Shown: positions 1 through 8,948, numbered from the stretch's first letter. The stretch is DNA of 64,000 nucleotides from Micromonospora matsumotoense (GCF_900091525.1 NZ_FMCU01000017.1:90655-154654); one strand, 5' to 3'. Program-made: numbers and translations. The notes: a model not told the origin generated them from the sequence alone.

Positions 1-659
1 ACCAGCAGCGGGGCGGCCAGTGCGGCCAGCGCCCCGCCGAGCAGCGGGAAGACGATGAACACCCACAGATGCCGCAGCGCCGCACCGCCTTCGAACACGG
101 CCGGACCGAACGACCGGGCCGGATTGATCGAGGTGCCGTCCAGGGTGATCCCCACCAGCAGCACCGCTACCAAGGTCAGGCCGATCGCCAGGCCGGCGAA
201 GCCGGCGTGCTCGACCCGACTCGTCACCACCAGCACCACCAGCACGAACAGGAACGTCAGGACGACCTCCAGCACCGCCGTGCCTCCCCGGTTGATGTGC
301 ACCCCGTAGCCGTTGGTGCCCAACGCCCCGGTCTGGTCCGCCACGCCTCCCCAGCGCACCAGCCCCCAGATGACGAAGCTGGCCACCGTGGCCCCCACGA
401 ACTGCGCGATCCAGTACGCGACCGCGCCGACCACGGAGATCTTGCCGGAGAGCAGCACCCCCATCGTCACTGCGGGATTGAGGTGCGCGCCGGAGAGCGG
501 GCCGATCGCGTACACCAGCCCCACCAGGACGAACCCGAAGGCCAGCGCCACGACGACCACTCCGCCCTGCATCTGGGCGAAGACTGCGGTGCCCACTCCG
601 ACGAAGACCAGCAGCAGGGTGCCGAGCAGTTCGGCGGCGTACCTTCTGGCAGCGTCCAT
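1..659 (-). CDS. MIP-family aquaporin / glycerol channel (3' part outside window)
   Basis: Integral membrane channel for water or small neutral solutes. The reading frame begins at an ATG at 659 and is open to the window edge, so about 219 residues are visible and the C-terminus is missing. The first signature loop (HLNPAVT) has its NPA box at residues 61-63. The second signature (SVNPARS) is near residue 180, in the right place for the two half-helices that meet in the pore. Hydrophobic segments alternate with short loops throughout, as in the six-helix family fold. Whether it is a strict aquaporin or a glycerol facilitator is not clear from the visible part. The family is certain, the substrate is not. 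Confidence 0.9.
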   Translation of the reverse strand, partial: MDAARRYAAELLGTLLLVFVGVGTAVFAQMQGGVVVVALAFGFVLVGLVYAIGPLSGAHLNPAVTMGVLLSGKISVVGAVAYWIAQFVGATVASFVIWGLVRWGGVADQTGALGTNGYGVHINRGGTAVLEVVLTFLFVLVVLVVTSRVEHAGFAGLAIGLTLVAVLLVGITLDGTSINPARSFGPAVFEGGAALRHLWVFIVFPLLGGALAALAAPLL

Positions 660-858
660 GCGCTCAGGGTAGGAAGGATCAGGGCGCTGAGGAGCGGAAA
701 CGGGGATGTTCGGCGGGGCCTTCGACAGACCCCGCTCTATTTGACGAACCCCCGGGCAGCGGGCACGGTGGGTGGGAGGGCCGCGCGAAGGCGCCCCGAA
801 TCACCCGGCGGGCACCGGCCCGCCGCAGGGAGCGCGCAACTGTCGTCGCGCGACGTCC

Positions 859-885
859 GATCCCGAAGATCCCGAAGATCCCGAG
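859..885 (+). repeat. Three tandem copies of a 9-bp unit (GATCCCGAA) next to a ribosome binding site
   Basis: The unit occurs at 859-867, 868-876 and 877-885, the last with one change (GATCCCGAG). The third copy runs into the GAGGAG ribosome binding site (883-888) of the gene starting at 896. Copy-number change would move upstream elements relative to the start but would not alter the coding frame. Confidence 0.8.
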
Positions 886-895
886 GAGTCCCGCC

Positions 896-1177
896 ATGCT
901 CACCATGACCGACAACGCCGTGCTCGTGATCCGTGACCTCACGGCCCAGCAGGACGTCGCCCAGGACGGTGGGCTGCGGATCGCCGCCGACACCGAGGCC
1001 GGCGCGCTGACCATCGAACTGGTGCCCGTGCCGGCGCAGGGCGATCAGGTCGTCGACACCGAGGGGGCCCGCATCTTCCTCGACCCCGATGCCGCCGAAC
1101 TGCTCAACGACACCTCCGTGGACGCCTCCGTCGACGACGAGGGCGTGGTCCAGTTCGGCTTCACCGAGCAGGAGTGA
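896..1177 (+). CDS. HesB/IscA-like small protein lacking cysteines
   Basis: A 93-residue acidic protein. The layout (short N-terminal helix, a GGLRIA strand, a glycine-flanked ARIFLDPDAAELL segment, then a hydrophobic terminal strand) resembles the A-type iron-sulfur carrier fold (HesB/IscA). The three conserved cysteines that bind the cluster in that family are absent: there is no cysteine in the protein. It therefore probably keeps the fold without the classic carrier function. The ATG at 896 is preceded by GAGGAG with a 7-nt spacer. It stands alone, convergent with the gene on its right. Such Cys-free relatives are, as far as I recall, common in actinobacteria and unassigned in function. 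Confidence 0.6.
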   Translation: MLTMTDNAVLVIRDLTAQQDVAQDGGLRIAADTEAGALTIELVPVPAQGDQVVDTEGARIFLDPDAAELLNDTSVDASVDDEGVVQFGFTEQE

Positions 1178-1182
1178 CCCGA

Positions 1183-2277
1183 TCAGCGGGCCCGCCAGTG
1201 CTCTCCGCCGCGATGCGGCCGGGTGAACCCGTCCCGGTCCTCGGTGCTCGTCGGCGGGGCCCGACGACGCCCGTCGACCGGACCGGTCAACTCCGTCAGC
1301 ACGTGCGCCAGATGGTGCGAGGTGCTCCACGCCGTCCAGTTGGCCGGTGAGCCGGCCCCGGTCGCCCGGCGGGCCCGCCGCAGCAACTCGTGGTCACCCC
1401 AGGAGAAGCTTGCCCCGGCGGGCGGCCAGTGTGCGGCGGTGACCAGTGTGCGGCACAGGTCGGCGAACCTCTCGTCGCCCCGGCCACCCCGCCGCGACCA
1501 GCGGTAGATCCACCACCCGTCCTCGGTGGTGTACCGCACCGTGGGCAGCCGGTCGCCCGGCTCCACGTCGCCCGGCGGGGCGGCGACCACCCCGTAGTCG
1601 CCGTACCCCACGCCCAGGTCGGCCAGCCGACGCCAGAACAGCAGGTCCCAGCGGTCCACCCGGACCGGTTCGTCGGTGCGCAGCCGGGACAGCGACGGCG
1701 GCATCCCGCCGGCCGCCACGGTCACCGTGCGCCAGGCGTGCCGGCAGGCCCAGTCCACCATCCACCGCACCCGGGGCTCGGCGGCCCGAAGATCGGCGAG
1801 GCAGCACACGTCACCGGCGTCGACCAGCAGGTCGCACTGCTCCGGGACCAGCCCGGTCCGCCGCCACACCCGCTCCACCGCCGTCGTGGCGGCATCCGGG
1901 CCGGCCCGGTCCCGGCCGACCCGCAACCGCACCACCGCACCCCGGGCGTACGCGCGACAGGCCGCGCCGTGCGCCGCCAACCGCCGGTCGCCGCACGCCA
2001 ACCCGACCACCGGGAGCACCGGTACGTCCCACCGGGCCAGCTCGCCACCCGGCCCTTCGGGCAGCGCGCAGACGTCGACGGCCGGCACCAACCCGGCGGG
2101 CAGCCGGCGCAGCAGCTCGGGCAGGCCGGTGTCGGTCGTGGACACGTTGAGGAGCGGGGCGACCAGGGGAGCCGAGGCGCTGTCCAGATGACCCAGCGCC
2201 TCCAGCTCACCCCGTCTGCTGGTGAGGATGGGTCGGTAGACGGGTTCCGCCACCCGACCCCCGGGGGCGGGCACCAT
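1183..2277 (-). CDS. Beta-family protein (phage T4 beta-like)
   Basis: A 364-residue soluble protein. The opening YRPILTSRRGELEAL and the alternating strand/helix pattern that follows fit the actinobacterial proteins annotated as beta protein (phage T4 beta-like). Molecular function is not established, and I see no catalytic motif I would trust. There is no usable Shine-Dalgarno before the ATG at 2277, but a TAGATT hexamer lies 5 nt upstream, which supports this start as a leaderless transcript. An internal GTG at 2253 is the alternative. It stands alone, convergent with the HesB-like gene and divergent from the expansin gene. Family assignment is moderate; the coding frame is clear. Confidence 0.7.
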   Translation of the reverse strand: MVPAPGGRVAEPVYRPILTSRRGELEALGHLDSASAPLVAPLLNVSTTDTGLPELLRRLPAGLVPAVDVCALPEGPGGELARWDVPVLPVVGLACGDRRLAAHGAACRAYARGAVVRLRVGRDRAGPDAATTAVERVWRRTGLVPEQCDLLVDAGDVCCLADLRAAEPRVRWMVDWACRHAWRTVTVAAGGMPPSLSRLRTDEPVRVDRWDLLFWRRLADLGVGYGDYGVVAAPPGDVEPGDRLPTVRYTTEDGWWIYRWSRRGGRGDERFADLCRTLVTAAHWPPAGASFSWGDHELLRRARRATGAGSPANWTAWSTSHHLAHVLTELTGPVDGRRRAPPTSTEDRDGFTRPHRGGEHWRAR

Positions 2278-2282
2278 ACCTC

Positions 2283-2288
2283 AATCTA
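2283..2288 (-). promoter_or_regulatory. Putative -10 hexamer (TAGATT), leaderless
   Basis: On the minus strand TAGATT lies 5 nt before the ATG of the beta-family gene. No clear -35 was seen. This spacing puts the transcription start at or next to the start codon. Confidence 0.4.
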
Positions 2289-2372
2289 CCGGGCCGACCG
2301 CCCCCGTCACAGGGGTTGCCCGGCAATCGTGGTGACGGATCGGCGTCGTACCCGGGCCCTCCACATCGGGCA

Positions 2373-2401
2373 TTGACAGTGGTCGGTGCCGGTGGTGGCA
2401 T
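2373..2401 (+). promoter_or_regulatory. Possible sigma-70-type promoter for the expansin gene
   Basis: A consensus -35 (TTGACA, 2373-2378) is followed 17 bp later by TGGCAT, a weak -10, about 80 bp before the expansin start. No CebR-type palindrome is present here, unlike at the GH12 gene. Confidence 0.3.
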
Positions 2402-2479
2402 GGGTGGGCGGCACGCCGGGCGTGGAAGGGCATCCGAACACCATGTCCCCGCTCCATCCTGCCCGGAAGGCGTACCCCC

Positions 2480-3832
2480 ATGACATCGTCGCGTCATCGT
2501 GCCGGCCTGCTCGCGGCGTTGACCGCCGCCGCGCTGCTGCTGGCCGTCCCGCTGCCCGCCCGGGCGCTCGCGGTGCCCGAGCCGAGCACCCCGGTCACCG
2601 GCAACGCCACCCACTTCGACGGCCTCGGCGCCCCGTACGGCGGCTGCGGCCTGCCCCAGTCGGAGCTGGACTCGCCGGACTTCGTCGCGCTCAACGCCTA
2701 CGACCTGCCCGGTGACTACTCGTCGTACCCGATCCGGCCGATCCCGGCCAGCCAGGCGGCGAAGATCGGCCTGTGGAACAACGGCCTGAACTGTGGTCGC
2801 TTCGTCCGGGTCACCGTCGGCGACTACTGCACCGGCGTCAACGACGGCGCACCCGGGCAGCCGTTCTGCCGCAACGGCTCGTGGACCACGGACGCCTACA
2901 ACGGGGCGACGTTGACCATGGTGGTGGCGGACAGTTGCGGCGACGGCAACGCCTGGTGCCGCGACGATCCCTACCACCTGGACCTCTCCACCGCCTCGCT
3001 CAACCGGTTCGTCCGGAACGGGACGCCGGTGGGGGACATGAACCCCACCCACTGGAACAACCGGCACGTCTCCTGGTCGTTCGTGCCCGCGCCGAACTAC
3101 TCCGGTGACATCCGGATCGGCTTCATGAAGGGCGCCCAGCGGTACTGGCCGGCGATCGCCGTCTCGCACCTGGCCAACGGCATCCACGGGGTGGAGTACC
3201 TGGCCGGTGGGGTGTGGACGGCCGCCACCATGAACAGCGACATGGGACAGTCGTACGTGATCGGGGCGACCGCCTCCGGCGGCACCGACTTCCAGATCCG
3301 GGTCCGCGACGCGGCCGGCACGCTGGTCAACAACGGTCGGGTCTACCGCTTCGCGCTGCCCGCCTCCTGCGGCGGAACGTGCGCGGCGGCGTACACCCCG
3401 GCCGACTACACCACCTCGGACGGGCCCACCCCGACCCCCACTCCCACCGCCACCCCGACCGCGACCCCCACTCCCACCGCGACGCCGACGGCCACCCCGA
3501 CCGCGACCCCCACCGGGACGCCGGCGCCGGTGACCGGTTGCTCGGCCGGCTACCGGGTGACCGGCTCCTGGTCGGGTGGTTTCCAGGCCGAGGTGACGGT
3601 CCGCAACATCGGCGGTGCCGCCAGCACCGGCTGGAGCACCGCGCTCACCTTCGCGGGCACCCAGCAGATCGCCTCGTCCTGGAGCGCCACGGTCAGCCAG
3701 TCCGGCCGGCAGGTCACCGCGACCAACGCCAACTACAACGGGAACCTGAGCCCCGGCGCGACCACCACCTGGGGGCTCGTCGTCACCGGCGACAACCAAC
3801 CCCCGACGGTGCTGACCTGCGCCGCCCGCTGA
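2480..3832 (+). CDS. Secreted expansin-like protein with C-terminal CBM2
   Basis: A 450-residue secreted protein predicted to loosen or bind cellulose. Residues 1-30 form a signal peptide (basic start, long Ala/Leu core, ALA before VPEP). Residues ~35-185 have the look of a double-psi beta-barrel of the RlpA/expansin type, with paired cysteines and an HLDLS motif. A second beta domain follows to ~305. A Thr-Pro linker (encoded by repeated CCGACC/CCCACT-like codons at ~3425-3530) leads to a family 2 cellulose-binding module at ~350-450 with conserved Trp and flanking Cys residues. The ATG at 2480 has a GGAAGG upstream. Expansins act without hydrolysis, so this would support enzymes such as the GH12 protein at 7770-8897. 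Confidence 0.8.
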   Translation: MTSSRHRAGLLAALTAAALLLAVPLPARALAVPEPSTPVTGNATHFDGLGAPYGGCGLPQSELDSPDFVALNAYDLPGDYSSYPIRPIPASQAAKIGLWNNGLNCGRFVRVTVGDYCTGVNDGAPGQPFCRNGSWTTDAYNGATLTMVVADSCGDGNAWCRDDPYHLDLSTASLNRFVRNGTPVGDMNPTHWNNRHVSWSFVPAPNYSGDIRIGFMKGAQRYWPAIAVSHLANGIHGVEYLAGGVWTAATMNSDMGQSYVIGATASGGTDFQIRVRDAAGTLVNNGRVYRFALPASCGGTCAAAYTPADYTTSDGPTPTPTPTATPTATPTPTATPTATPTATPTGTPAPVTGCSAGYRVTGSWSGGFQAEVTVRNIGGAASTGWSTALTFAGTQQIASSWSATVSQSGRQVTATNANYNGNLSPGATTTWGLVVTGDNQPPTVLTCAAR

Positions 3833-3928
3833 CCCACGGCCGAGCCGGTGCCCGACCCCGGTGCACCGGTGCGGTCGTCGCCCCGCCCGGGGGACGTGCC
3901 GAAGGGGCGACCGGCAGAGCCGGCCGTC

Positions 3929-4624
3929 TCACCCGTCCGTCCCGGGCGGGGCGAGCCGTACCCCGACCCCTCGGACGGTGTGCAGGTAACGCGGCTGCTG
4001 GGCGCTCTCCCCGAGCTTGCGGCGCAGCCAGGACAGGTGCACGTCGACGGTCTTGTCCGCCCCGCCGTAGGGAATCCGCCAGACCTCGGTGAGCAGCTCC
4101 CGTTTGGTCACCACCGCGCCGGGTCGGCCAGCGAGGTGGTGCAGCAGGTCGAACTCGCGCGGGGTCAGCTCCACCGGCACGTCGTTAAGGGTGACCTGCC
4201 GGGCGCGCGGGTCGATGCGCAGCCCGCCGACCACCAGCGTGGCTTCCTCGTCGGGCCGGTCGGGGCCGCCCCGGCGCAGCACGGCCCGCACCCGGGCGTC
4301 GAGCTGGACGGCGGTGAACGGCTTGACCACGTAGTCGTCCGCCCCGGCGTCGAGCAGCCGGACGATCTCCCGCTCGTCGTCGCGGGCGGTGGCCACGATC
4401 ACCGGTACGGCGCTGACCGCGCGCAACATCCGCAGCAGCTCGCCGCCGTCCAGGTCGGGCAGGCCGAGGTCGAGCACGACGAGGTCGGGTCGGTCGTCGA
4501 GGGTGTGCCGTAGCCCCTCCATCGCGGTCGACGCGGCGGCCACCGCGTGCCCCCGGTCGCGCAGCGCCCGGACCAGCGGGGTGCGGATGGTCAGGTCGTC
4601 CTCGACGAGCAGCAGTCGGGCCAC
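3929..4624 (-). CDS. OmpR/PhoB-family response regulator, orphan
   Basis: A 231-residue two-component response regulator. The receiver domain (1-~115) shows the acidic pair (VEDD), the phospho-acceptor Asp in VVLDLGLPDLDG, the switch Thr in VATARD and the Lys of VVKPF. The C-terminal winged helix (~130-225) has the typical TPREFDLLHHLA and SWLRRKLGE segments. No histidine kinase lies on either side, so its partner must be elsewhere. The start is a GTG at 4624 with no Shine-Dalgarno, but TAGCCT sits 6 nt upstream, matching a leaderless transcript. Its stop lies about 100 bp from the end of the convergent expansin gene. Confidence 0.9.
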   Translation of the reverse strand: MARLLLVEDDLTIRTPLVRALRDRGHAVAAASTAMEGLRHTLDDRPDLVVLDLGLPDLDGGELLRMLRAVSAVPVIVATARDDEREIVRLLDAGADDYVVKPFTAVQLDARVRAVLRRGGPDRPDEEATLVVGGLRIDPRARQVTLNDVPVELTPREFDLLHHLAGRPGAVVTKRELLTEVWRIPYGGADKTVDVHLSWLRRKLGESAQQPRYLHTVRGVGVRLAPPGTDG

Positions 4625-4630
4625 CCCAGC

Positions 4631-4636
4631 AGGCTA
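4631..4636 (-). promoter_or_regulatory. Putative -10 hexamer (TAGCCT), leaderless
   Basis: Minus-strand TAGCCT lies 6 nt before the GTG start of the response regulator gene. The rest of the 325-bp divergent region to the cupin gene shows no other site I can name. Confidence 0.4.
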
Positions 4637-4949
4637 GCCCCGGCCGGCAGCCGGGCCGGCGGCCGGGCGCACGACGGCCGGCGTACGGAGTTTCGACAGC
4701 TCGGCAGGCGGATACGGGCGCACGGCGCCGTACGGCCCATCGGCCGTCCGTCGCCGCGCTCCGACCGTCTCCCACCACCGCAGCCATCCGGCGGTACGCC
4801 AGCGGGGACCTGGTTCGACCGGTGCGTTCGCTGCGCCGGTCGGAGTGCTCGTTGCCCGATTCGACGACCGGCAAACCTTCCCAGGGTGGGGAATTCCATC
4901 ATCTGCACAGCCCGGCGTGATTCGTTGCCGTTGCGGGTATGAGCGGGAC

Positions 4950-5342
4950 ATGGAGCATTTCACGATCGCGACGGTCGCCCAGAAGAGCCCGGACTTCCGC
5001 CGGGTGCTCTGGACCGGCGAGAAGACCCAGTTGGTGATCATGACCATCCCGCCGGGCGGTGAGATCGGCGAGGAGGTCCACGACGGGATCGACCAGATCC
5101 TGACCTTCGTCAGCGGCACCGGCGAGGCCCGGGTCGGCGGGGAGACCCGGGAGGTCGCCCAGGGTGACCTGGTGGTGGTGCCGGCCGGGACGAAGCACAA
5201 CTTCGTCAACACCGGCCCCAACCCGCTGGTCCTCTACACCGTGTACGGCCCGCCGGAGCACGCCGACCAGGTGGTGCACCGGACCAAGGAGGAGGCCGAC
5301 GCGGCGGAGGCCGCCGGTGAGGACGAGCCGCCGACCTCCTGA
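4950..5342 (+). CDS. Cupin-domain protein
   Basis: A 130-residue single-domain cupin. The first cupin motif is around residues 40-65 (PPGGEIGEEVHDGIDQIL, with metal-ligand-like Glu and His). The second is around residues 80-100 (GDLVVVPAGTKHNFVN). The last 25 residues are an acidic tail. Cupins are metal-binding beta-barrels with many activities, and the substrate cannot be read from sequence. I start at the ATG at 4950 (MEHFTIATV) because the cupin fold begins there. The frame stays open upstream to 4845, but that extension is rich in Arg and Cys and not cupin-like. The gene stands alone and ends at a strong hairpin shared with thrC. Confidence 0.8.
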   Translation: MEHFTIATVAQKSPDFRRVLWTGEKTQLVIMTIPPGGEIGEEVHDGIDQILTFVSGTGEARVGGETREVAQGDLVVVPAGTKHNFVNTGPNPLVLYTVYGPPEHADQVVHRTKEEADAAEAAGEDEPPTS

Positions 5343-5364
5343 CCCGGCCCCGCCGAGGACCGTC

Positions 5365-5406
5365 GCAGGGCCCCCGACCCGCGCCGATGCGCGCCGGGGG
5401 CCCTGC
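5365..5406. terminator. Bidirectional hairpin between cupin and thrC genes
   Basis: A perfect 12-bp stem (5365-5376 with 5395-5406), with a nested GCGC-CGAT-GCGC hairpin in the loop, lies between convergent genes. There is no U-tract, which is usual in actinobacteria. Confidence 0.6.
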
Positions 5407-5463
5407 GCGTGCCGGGTTCCCGCACATTCCTGGGGCGCCGCGCGGGCCGGGTTCCTGCGCGGG

Positions 5464-5492
5464 CCGGTCCCCTCCGCCACGGAGGGGACCGG
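5464..5492. terminator. Second hairpin downstream of thrC
   Basis: A perfect 13-bp stem with a 3-nt loop (5464-5476 with 5480-5492) lies about 35 bp past the thrC stop and probably terminates thrC. Confidence 0.6.
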
Positions 5493-5527
5493 CGGGACAG
5501 GGGACGCCGGCCGGCCTCGGCCCGAGG

Positions 5528-6715
5528 TCAGCGCACGGGTACGCCGGAGACGTCCACCGTTTCCGGGTACTTCAGCCCCGAGCCCGTGTTCAGCACCACC
5601 ACCCGCTCGTCGGCCCGGATCCAGCCGCCGGCCCGCAGGTGCCGGGCGGCGGTCAGGCAGGCCGCCCCCTCCGGGCAGAGCAGCAGCCCCTCCCGGGCGG
5701 CGAAGTCCCGCAGGTCGACGAGGATCTCCGCATCGTCGACGGCGACCGCCGTGCCGCTGCTCTCCCGCAGCGCGGTCAGGATCAGCTCGTCGCCCAGCGG
5801 GGCCGGCACGGTGATCCCGAACGCCACCGTGTGCGCGTCGACCCAGGGCCGGGCCCGGTCCTCACCGGCGGCGAACGCCCGGACGATCGGCGCGCAGCCG
5901 GTGGACTGCACGGCCACCAACCGGGGCAGCTTGTCGCCCACCCAGCCCAGCTCCCGCAGCTCGTGCAGGGCCTTGTGGATGCCGATCAGGCCGACCCCGC
6001 CACCGGTCGGGTAGATGATCACGTCGGGCACCTGCCAGCCGAGCTGCTCGACGATCTCGTACCCCATCGTCTTCTTGCCCTCCAACCGGTACGGCTCGCG
6101 CAGTGTGCCGGCGTCGAAGATCGCCCCGTCCGCGTCGGCCACCAGCTCGGCCACCCAGCGTCCGGCGTCGCCGATCAACCCGTCCACCAGGCGCAGGTCG
6201 GCCCCGGCGGCCACGCACTCCCGGCGGCAGATGGCCGGGGCGTCCAGCGGCATCACGATGGTCGCCGCCATCCCGGCCCGTGCCGCGTACGTCGCCCAGG
6301 CCGCTCCGGCGTTGCCGTTGGTGGGCATGGCCAACCGCCGTACGCCCAGTTCCCGGGCCCGGCTCACCCCGACGGCCGCTCCGCGGGCCTTGAACGACCC
6401 GGTCGGGGTGAGCCCCTCGTCCTTGACGATCAGGTCGTCGATGCCGATCTCGTGGCCGTACGCGGGGGCGCGCAACAGCGGCGTCCACCCCTCGCCCAGC
6501 GTGGTGACGTGCCGCTCGTCGGCCACCGGCAGCAGTTCCCGGTAGCGCCACAGGTCGGCCGGGCGCAACCCGAACCGCTCCGGGGTCACCGTGGCGGCCA
6601 CCGCGGCCAGGTCGTAGCGGGCCAGCAGCGGTGAGCCGCACGTGCAGAGGTTGGTGAGCCGGCCGGGGTCGTCCTCCCGGCCGCAGCGGGGACACTCCAG
6701 GTGGGTCAGGTACAC
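5528..6715 (-). CDS. thrC: Threonine synthase
   Basis: A 395-residue PLP enzyme converting O-phosphohomoserine to threonine, the last step of threonine synthesis. The PLP lysine is K109 in TPTGSFKARG. The glycine-rich phosphate-binding loop is YPTGGGVGL and the NTGSGLK segment is near the C-terminus. A small N-terminal zinc-ribbon-like element (C8, C11, C24, C26) precedes the fold, as in the longer class of bacterial and archaeal threonine synthases. The GTG at 6715 has GAGGAG 5 nt upstream. It is not linked to hom or thrB here. A related PLP enzyme, such as a threonine synthase-like lyase, cannot be excluded, but length and motifs fit ThrC well. Confidence 0.85.
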   Translation of the reverse strand: MYLTHLECPRCGREDDPGRLTNLCTCGSPLLARYDLAAVAATVTPERFGLRPADLWRYRELLPVADERHVTTLGEGWTPLLRAPAYGHEIGIDDLIVKDEGLTPTGSFKARGAAVGVSRARELGVRRLAMPTNGNAGAAWATYAARAGMAATIVMPLDAPAICRRECVAAGADLRLVDGLIGDAGRWVAELVADADGAIFDAGTLREPYRLEGKKTMGYEIVEQLGWQVPDVIIYPTGGGVGLIGIHKALHELRELGWVGDKLPRLVAVQSTGCAPIVRAFAAGEDRARPWVDAHTVAFGITVPAPLGDELILTALRESSGTAVAVDDAEILVDLRDFAAREGLLLCPEGAACLTAARHLRAGGWIRADERVVVLNTGSGLKYPETVDVSGVPVR

Positions 6716-6831
6716 GATGCTCCTCGCCGTCGGCCCGGGTCGATGCGCGGCACACCGGCATTCTCCGGCAATCCGTCCCGGTTCGCCGGGTGCCCGGCAT
6801 GTCCGGTGCGATGTCGGGTAGAACGTTGGGC

Positions 6832-7614
6832 ATGGACCTCGACCAACCCACCGTCCTGCTCCCCGGCGACGTACGGATGCCGCTGCTCGGTTTCGGCACC
6901 TGGCAGGCCACCGGCGAGGCCGGCTACGACGCCGTGCTGTCCGCGTTGGACGCCGGCTACCGGCACATCGACACCGCCACCATGTACGGCAACGAGGAGG
7001 AGGTGGGTCGGGCGGTCAGGGAGAGTGGACTGCGCCGGGAGGACGTCTTCATCACCACCAAGCTGCCGCCGGACCGGGTCGGCCGGGAACGCGAGACGAT
7101 CGAGGCGAGCCTGCGGGCGCTGGGCACCGACCACGTCGACCTCTGGCTGATCCACTGGCCGCCGTCGTCGCCGGCGGACAGCATCCCGGTCTGGCGCGAG
7201 CTGCTGGCCGCCCGGGACGAGAACCTGACCCGGGCGGTGGGGGTGAGCAACTACGCCACCGCCCAGCTCGACGAGCTGATCCAGGCCACCGAGGAGAACC
7301 CGGCGGTCAACCAGATCCGGTGGAGCCCGTCGCTGTACGACCGGCAGCGGCACGCCGAGCACCGGGACCGGGGGATCGTGCTGGAGGGCTACAGCCCGTT
7401 CAAGGCCAGCGACCTGGCCGATCCGGTGTTGACCCGGATCGCCGCCGCGCACGACGTCTCCCCGGCGCAGGTGGTGCTGCGGTGGCACATCGACCACGAG
7501 ACCGTGGTGATCCCGAAGTCGGTCACCCCGGAACGCATCCGGGCCAACGCCGCCATCTGGGACTTCTCCCTGACCGCCGAGGAGATGCGCGACATCGACG
7601 CGCTGGGCGGCTGA
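6832..7614 (+). CDS. Aldo/keto reductase
   Basis: A 260-residue NADPH-dependent oxidoreductase of the AKR superfamily (TIM barrel). The catalytic tetrad is visible: D47 and Y52 (GYRHIDTATMYGNE), K77 (ITTKLPPD) and H108 (LWLIHWPP). The nicotinamide/phosphate-binding end is seen in VVIPKSVTPERI. The closest layout is the AKR5 (2,5-diketo-gluconate reductase-like) group, but the physiological substrate is unknown. I place the start at the ATG at 6832, where family similarity begins. TAGAAC lies 7 nt upstream, as in a leaderless transcript. An in-frame ATG at 6790 would add 14 residues of no recognisable character. It is transcribed divergently from thrC. Confidence 0.85.
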   Translation: MDLDQPTVLLPGDVRMPLLGFGTWQATGEAGYDAVLSALDAGYRHIDTATMYGNEEEVGRAVRESGLRREDVFITTKLPPDRVGRERETIEASLRALGTDHVDLWLIHWPPSSPADSIPVWRELLAARDENLTRAVGVSNYATAQLDELIQATEENPAVNQIRWSPSLYDRQRHAEHRDRGIVLEGYSPFKASDLADPVLTRIAAAHDVSPAQVVLRWHIDHETVVIPKSVTPERIRANAAIWDFSLTAEEMRDIDALGG

Positions 7615-7715
7615 GCTGTCGCCAGGTAGGCCGGCCTGATGCGGGTGATCACCGGGCGTCGGGCCGGCCCGTGCGACGTCCAGGGTTCGACCTGGCCTCG
7701 TGGGCCGCAGGGGTG

Positions 7716-7748
7716 CGGGGGGCGTGACCTGTCGGTCACGGCCCCCCG
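7716..7748. terminator. Hairpin between aldo/keto reductase and GH12 genes
   Basis: A 14-bp GC-rich stem with a single bulge (7716-7729 with 7734-7748) lies between the convergent stops at 7614 and 7770 and could serve both genes. Confidence 0.55.
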
Positions 7749-7769
7749 CGTGGTGGTGGGTGGTGTGGG

Positions 7770-8897
7770 TCAGGCGCGGGCGCAGGCGACGCCGTTGAGC
7801 GAGAAGCTGGTCGGCGCCGAGTACGTCCCGTTGAGCGAGCCCTGGTAGCCGAAGGTCGCGCTGCCACCGGGGGAGAGGGTGCCGTTGTGGCTGGCGTTGC
7901 GGGCGGTCACCGTGGACCCGCTCTGCGTCACGCTGGCGTTCCAGGAGCTGGTGACCTGCTGCCCGCTGGGCAGGTTGTAGCTCAGGGTCCAACCGTTGAT
8001 GGCGCTGGAACCCCGGTTGGTGACGGTCACGTCGGCGGTGAAGCCGTTGTTCCACGAGTTCGACGTGTACTTCACCGCGCAGCCGCCGCCGTTGCCCGGG
8101 GGCGTGGTCGGCGGGGCGGTGGTGGGCGGCGGGTTGCCACCGGTGTTGACGGTCTGGGAGAAGTTGGTGACGGCCAGCCCGGCACCGCCCTGCCACGGCT
8201 CGAAACCGGCCTGGATGCTGGTCAGGTACCAGTCGTTGGTGATCGCCCCACGGTTGCGGGTGTCGGCGATGAAGTCCAGCACGTTGAAGCTCATGCCCTG
8301 GATCGCCGACGGCGCGACGTACGAGATGACGTTGTTGCCGCCGTTGTTGCCGCGCCACACCTGCCAGCTGCGGCCCGCGATGTTCGCGTTGCCCACCGGC
8401 GAGCCGATCGGCTGGATGCTGCCCTGCCGGTTGAACCAGATCATGATCTCCATCGCGTTGACCCCGTCCCGCTTGGGCGACGGGTCGAGCCAGATGTCGT
8501 AGGCGGCGTCGTAGATCGCGCCGCCCACGTAGTTGAAGGAGATGCTGCCCGGGGCGCTGCTGATCGACTTGACCTGGGCCGGCAGGTTGGTCCCCGGCGA
8601 GCAGTTGGTGTAGTGGCAGCCGACGAAGATCGACGGGTACGACACGGGTGCGCCGTTGGTCGGCGCGGAGCCCTGCTGGCTGGTGATGTTGAAGCCGCTG
8701 CCGGTGACGTTGATGCACTGCTGGGCGGTGGTGCCCCAACGGTTGTTCTGGACCACGTACCGGCCGCCGATGACGGTCGAGCCGTACTGCTCGCAGATCT
8801 GGGTGTCGGCGGAGGCGGTGCCGCCGAAGGCGACGGCGACGATCGAACCGACGGCCAGGAGGCCGGCGGCGGCGAGGGCCCGCAATGGACGCTTCAT
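7770..8897 (-). CDS. Secreted GH12 endoglucanase with C-terminal CBM2
   Basis: A 375-residue secreted cellulase. A signal peptide (1-30, ending ASA before DTQIC) is followed by a glycoside hydrolase family 12 domain (~33-255). The nucleophile region is NAMEIMIWFN and the acid/base region lies in the later SFNVLDFIADT part. GH12 enzymes are retaining endo-beta-1,4-glucanases or xyloglucanases. A Pro/Thr linker (NPPPTTAPPTTPP) leads to a CBM2 (~275-375), whose Cys pair and Trp residues resemble the CBM of the expansin at 2480-3832. I choose the ATG at 8897, with AAGGAG close upstream and the signal peptide starting there. The frame stays open upstream but lacks family features. A CebR-like operator lies 52 bp upstream. 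Confidence 0.9.
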   Translation of the reverse strand: MKRPLRALAAAGLLAVGSIVAVAFGGTASADTQICEQYGSTVIGGRYVVQNNRWGTTAQQCINVTGSGFNITSQQGSAPTNGAPVSYPSIFVGCHYTNCSPGTNLPAQVKSISSAPGSISFNYVGGAIYDAAYDIWLDPSPKRDGVNAMEIMIWFNRQGSIQPIGSPVGNANIAGRSWQVWRGNNGGNNVISYVAPSAIQGMSFNVLDFIADTRNRGAITNDWYLTSIQAGFEPWQGGAGLAVTNFSQTVNTGGNPPPTTAPPTTPPGNGGGCAVKYTSNSWNNGFTADVTVTNRGSSAINGWTLSYNLPSGQQVTSSWNASVTQSGSTVTARNASHNGTLSPGGSATFGYQGSLNGTYSAPTSFSLNGVACARA

Positions 8898-8948
8898 GAT
8901 GCTCCTTGGCTGCGGCGCGGGGGCGCCGGACCTTGTCTCGGATGTGAC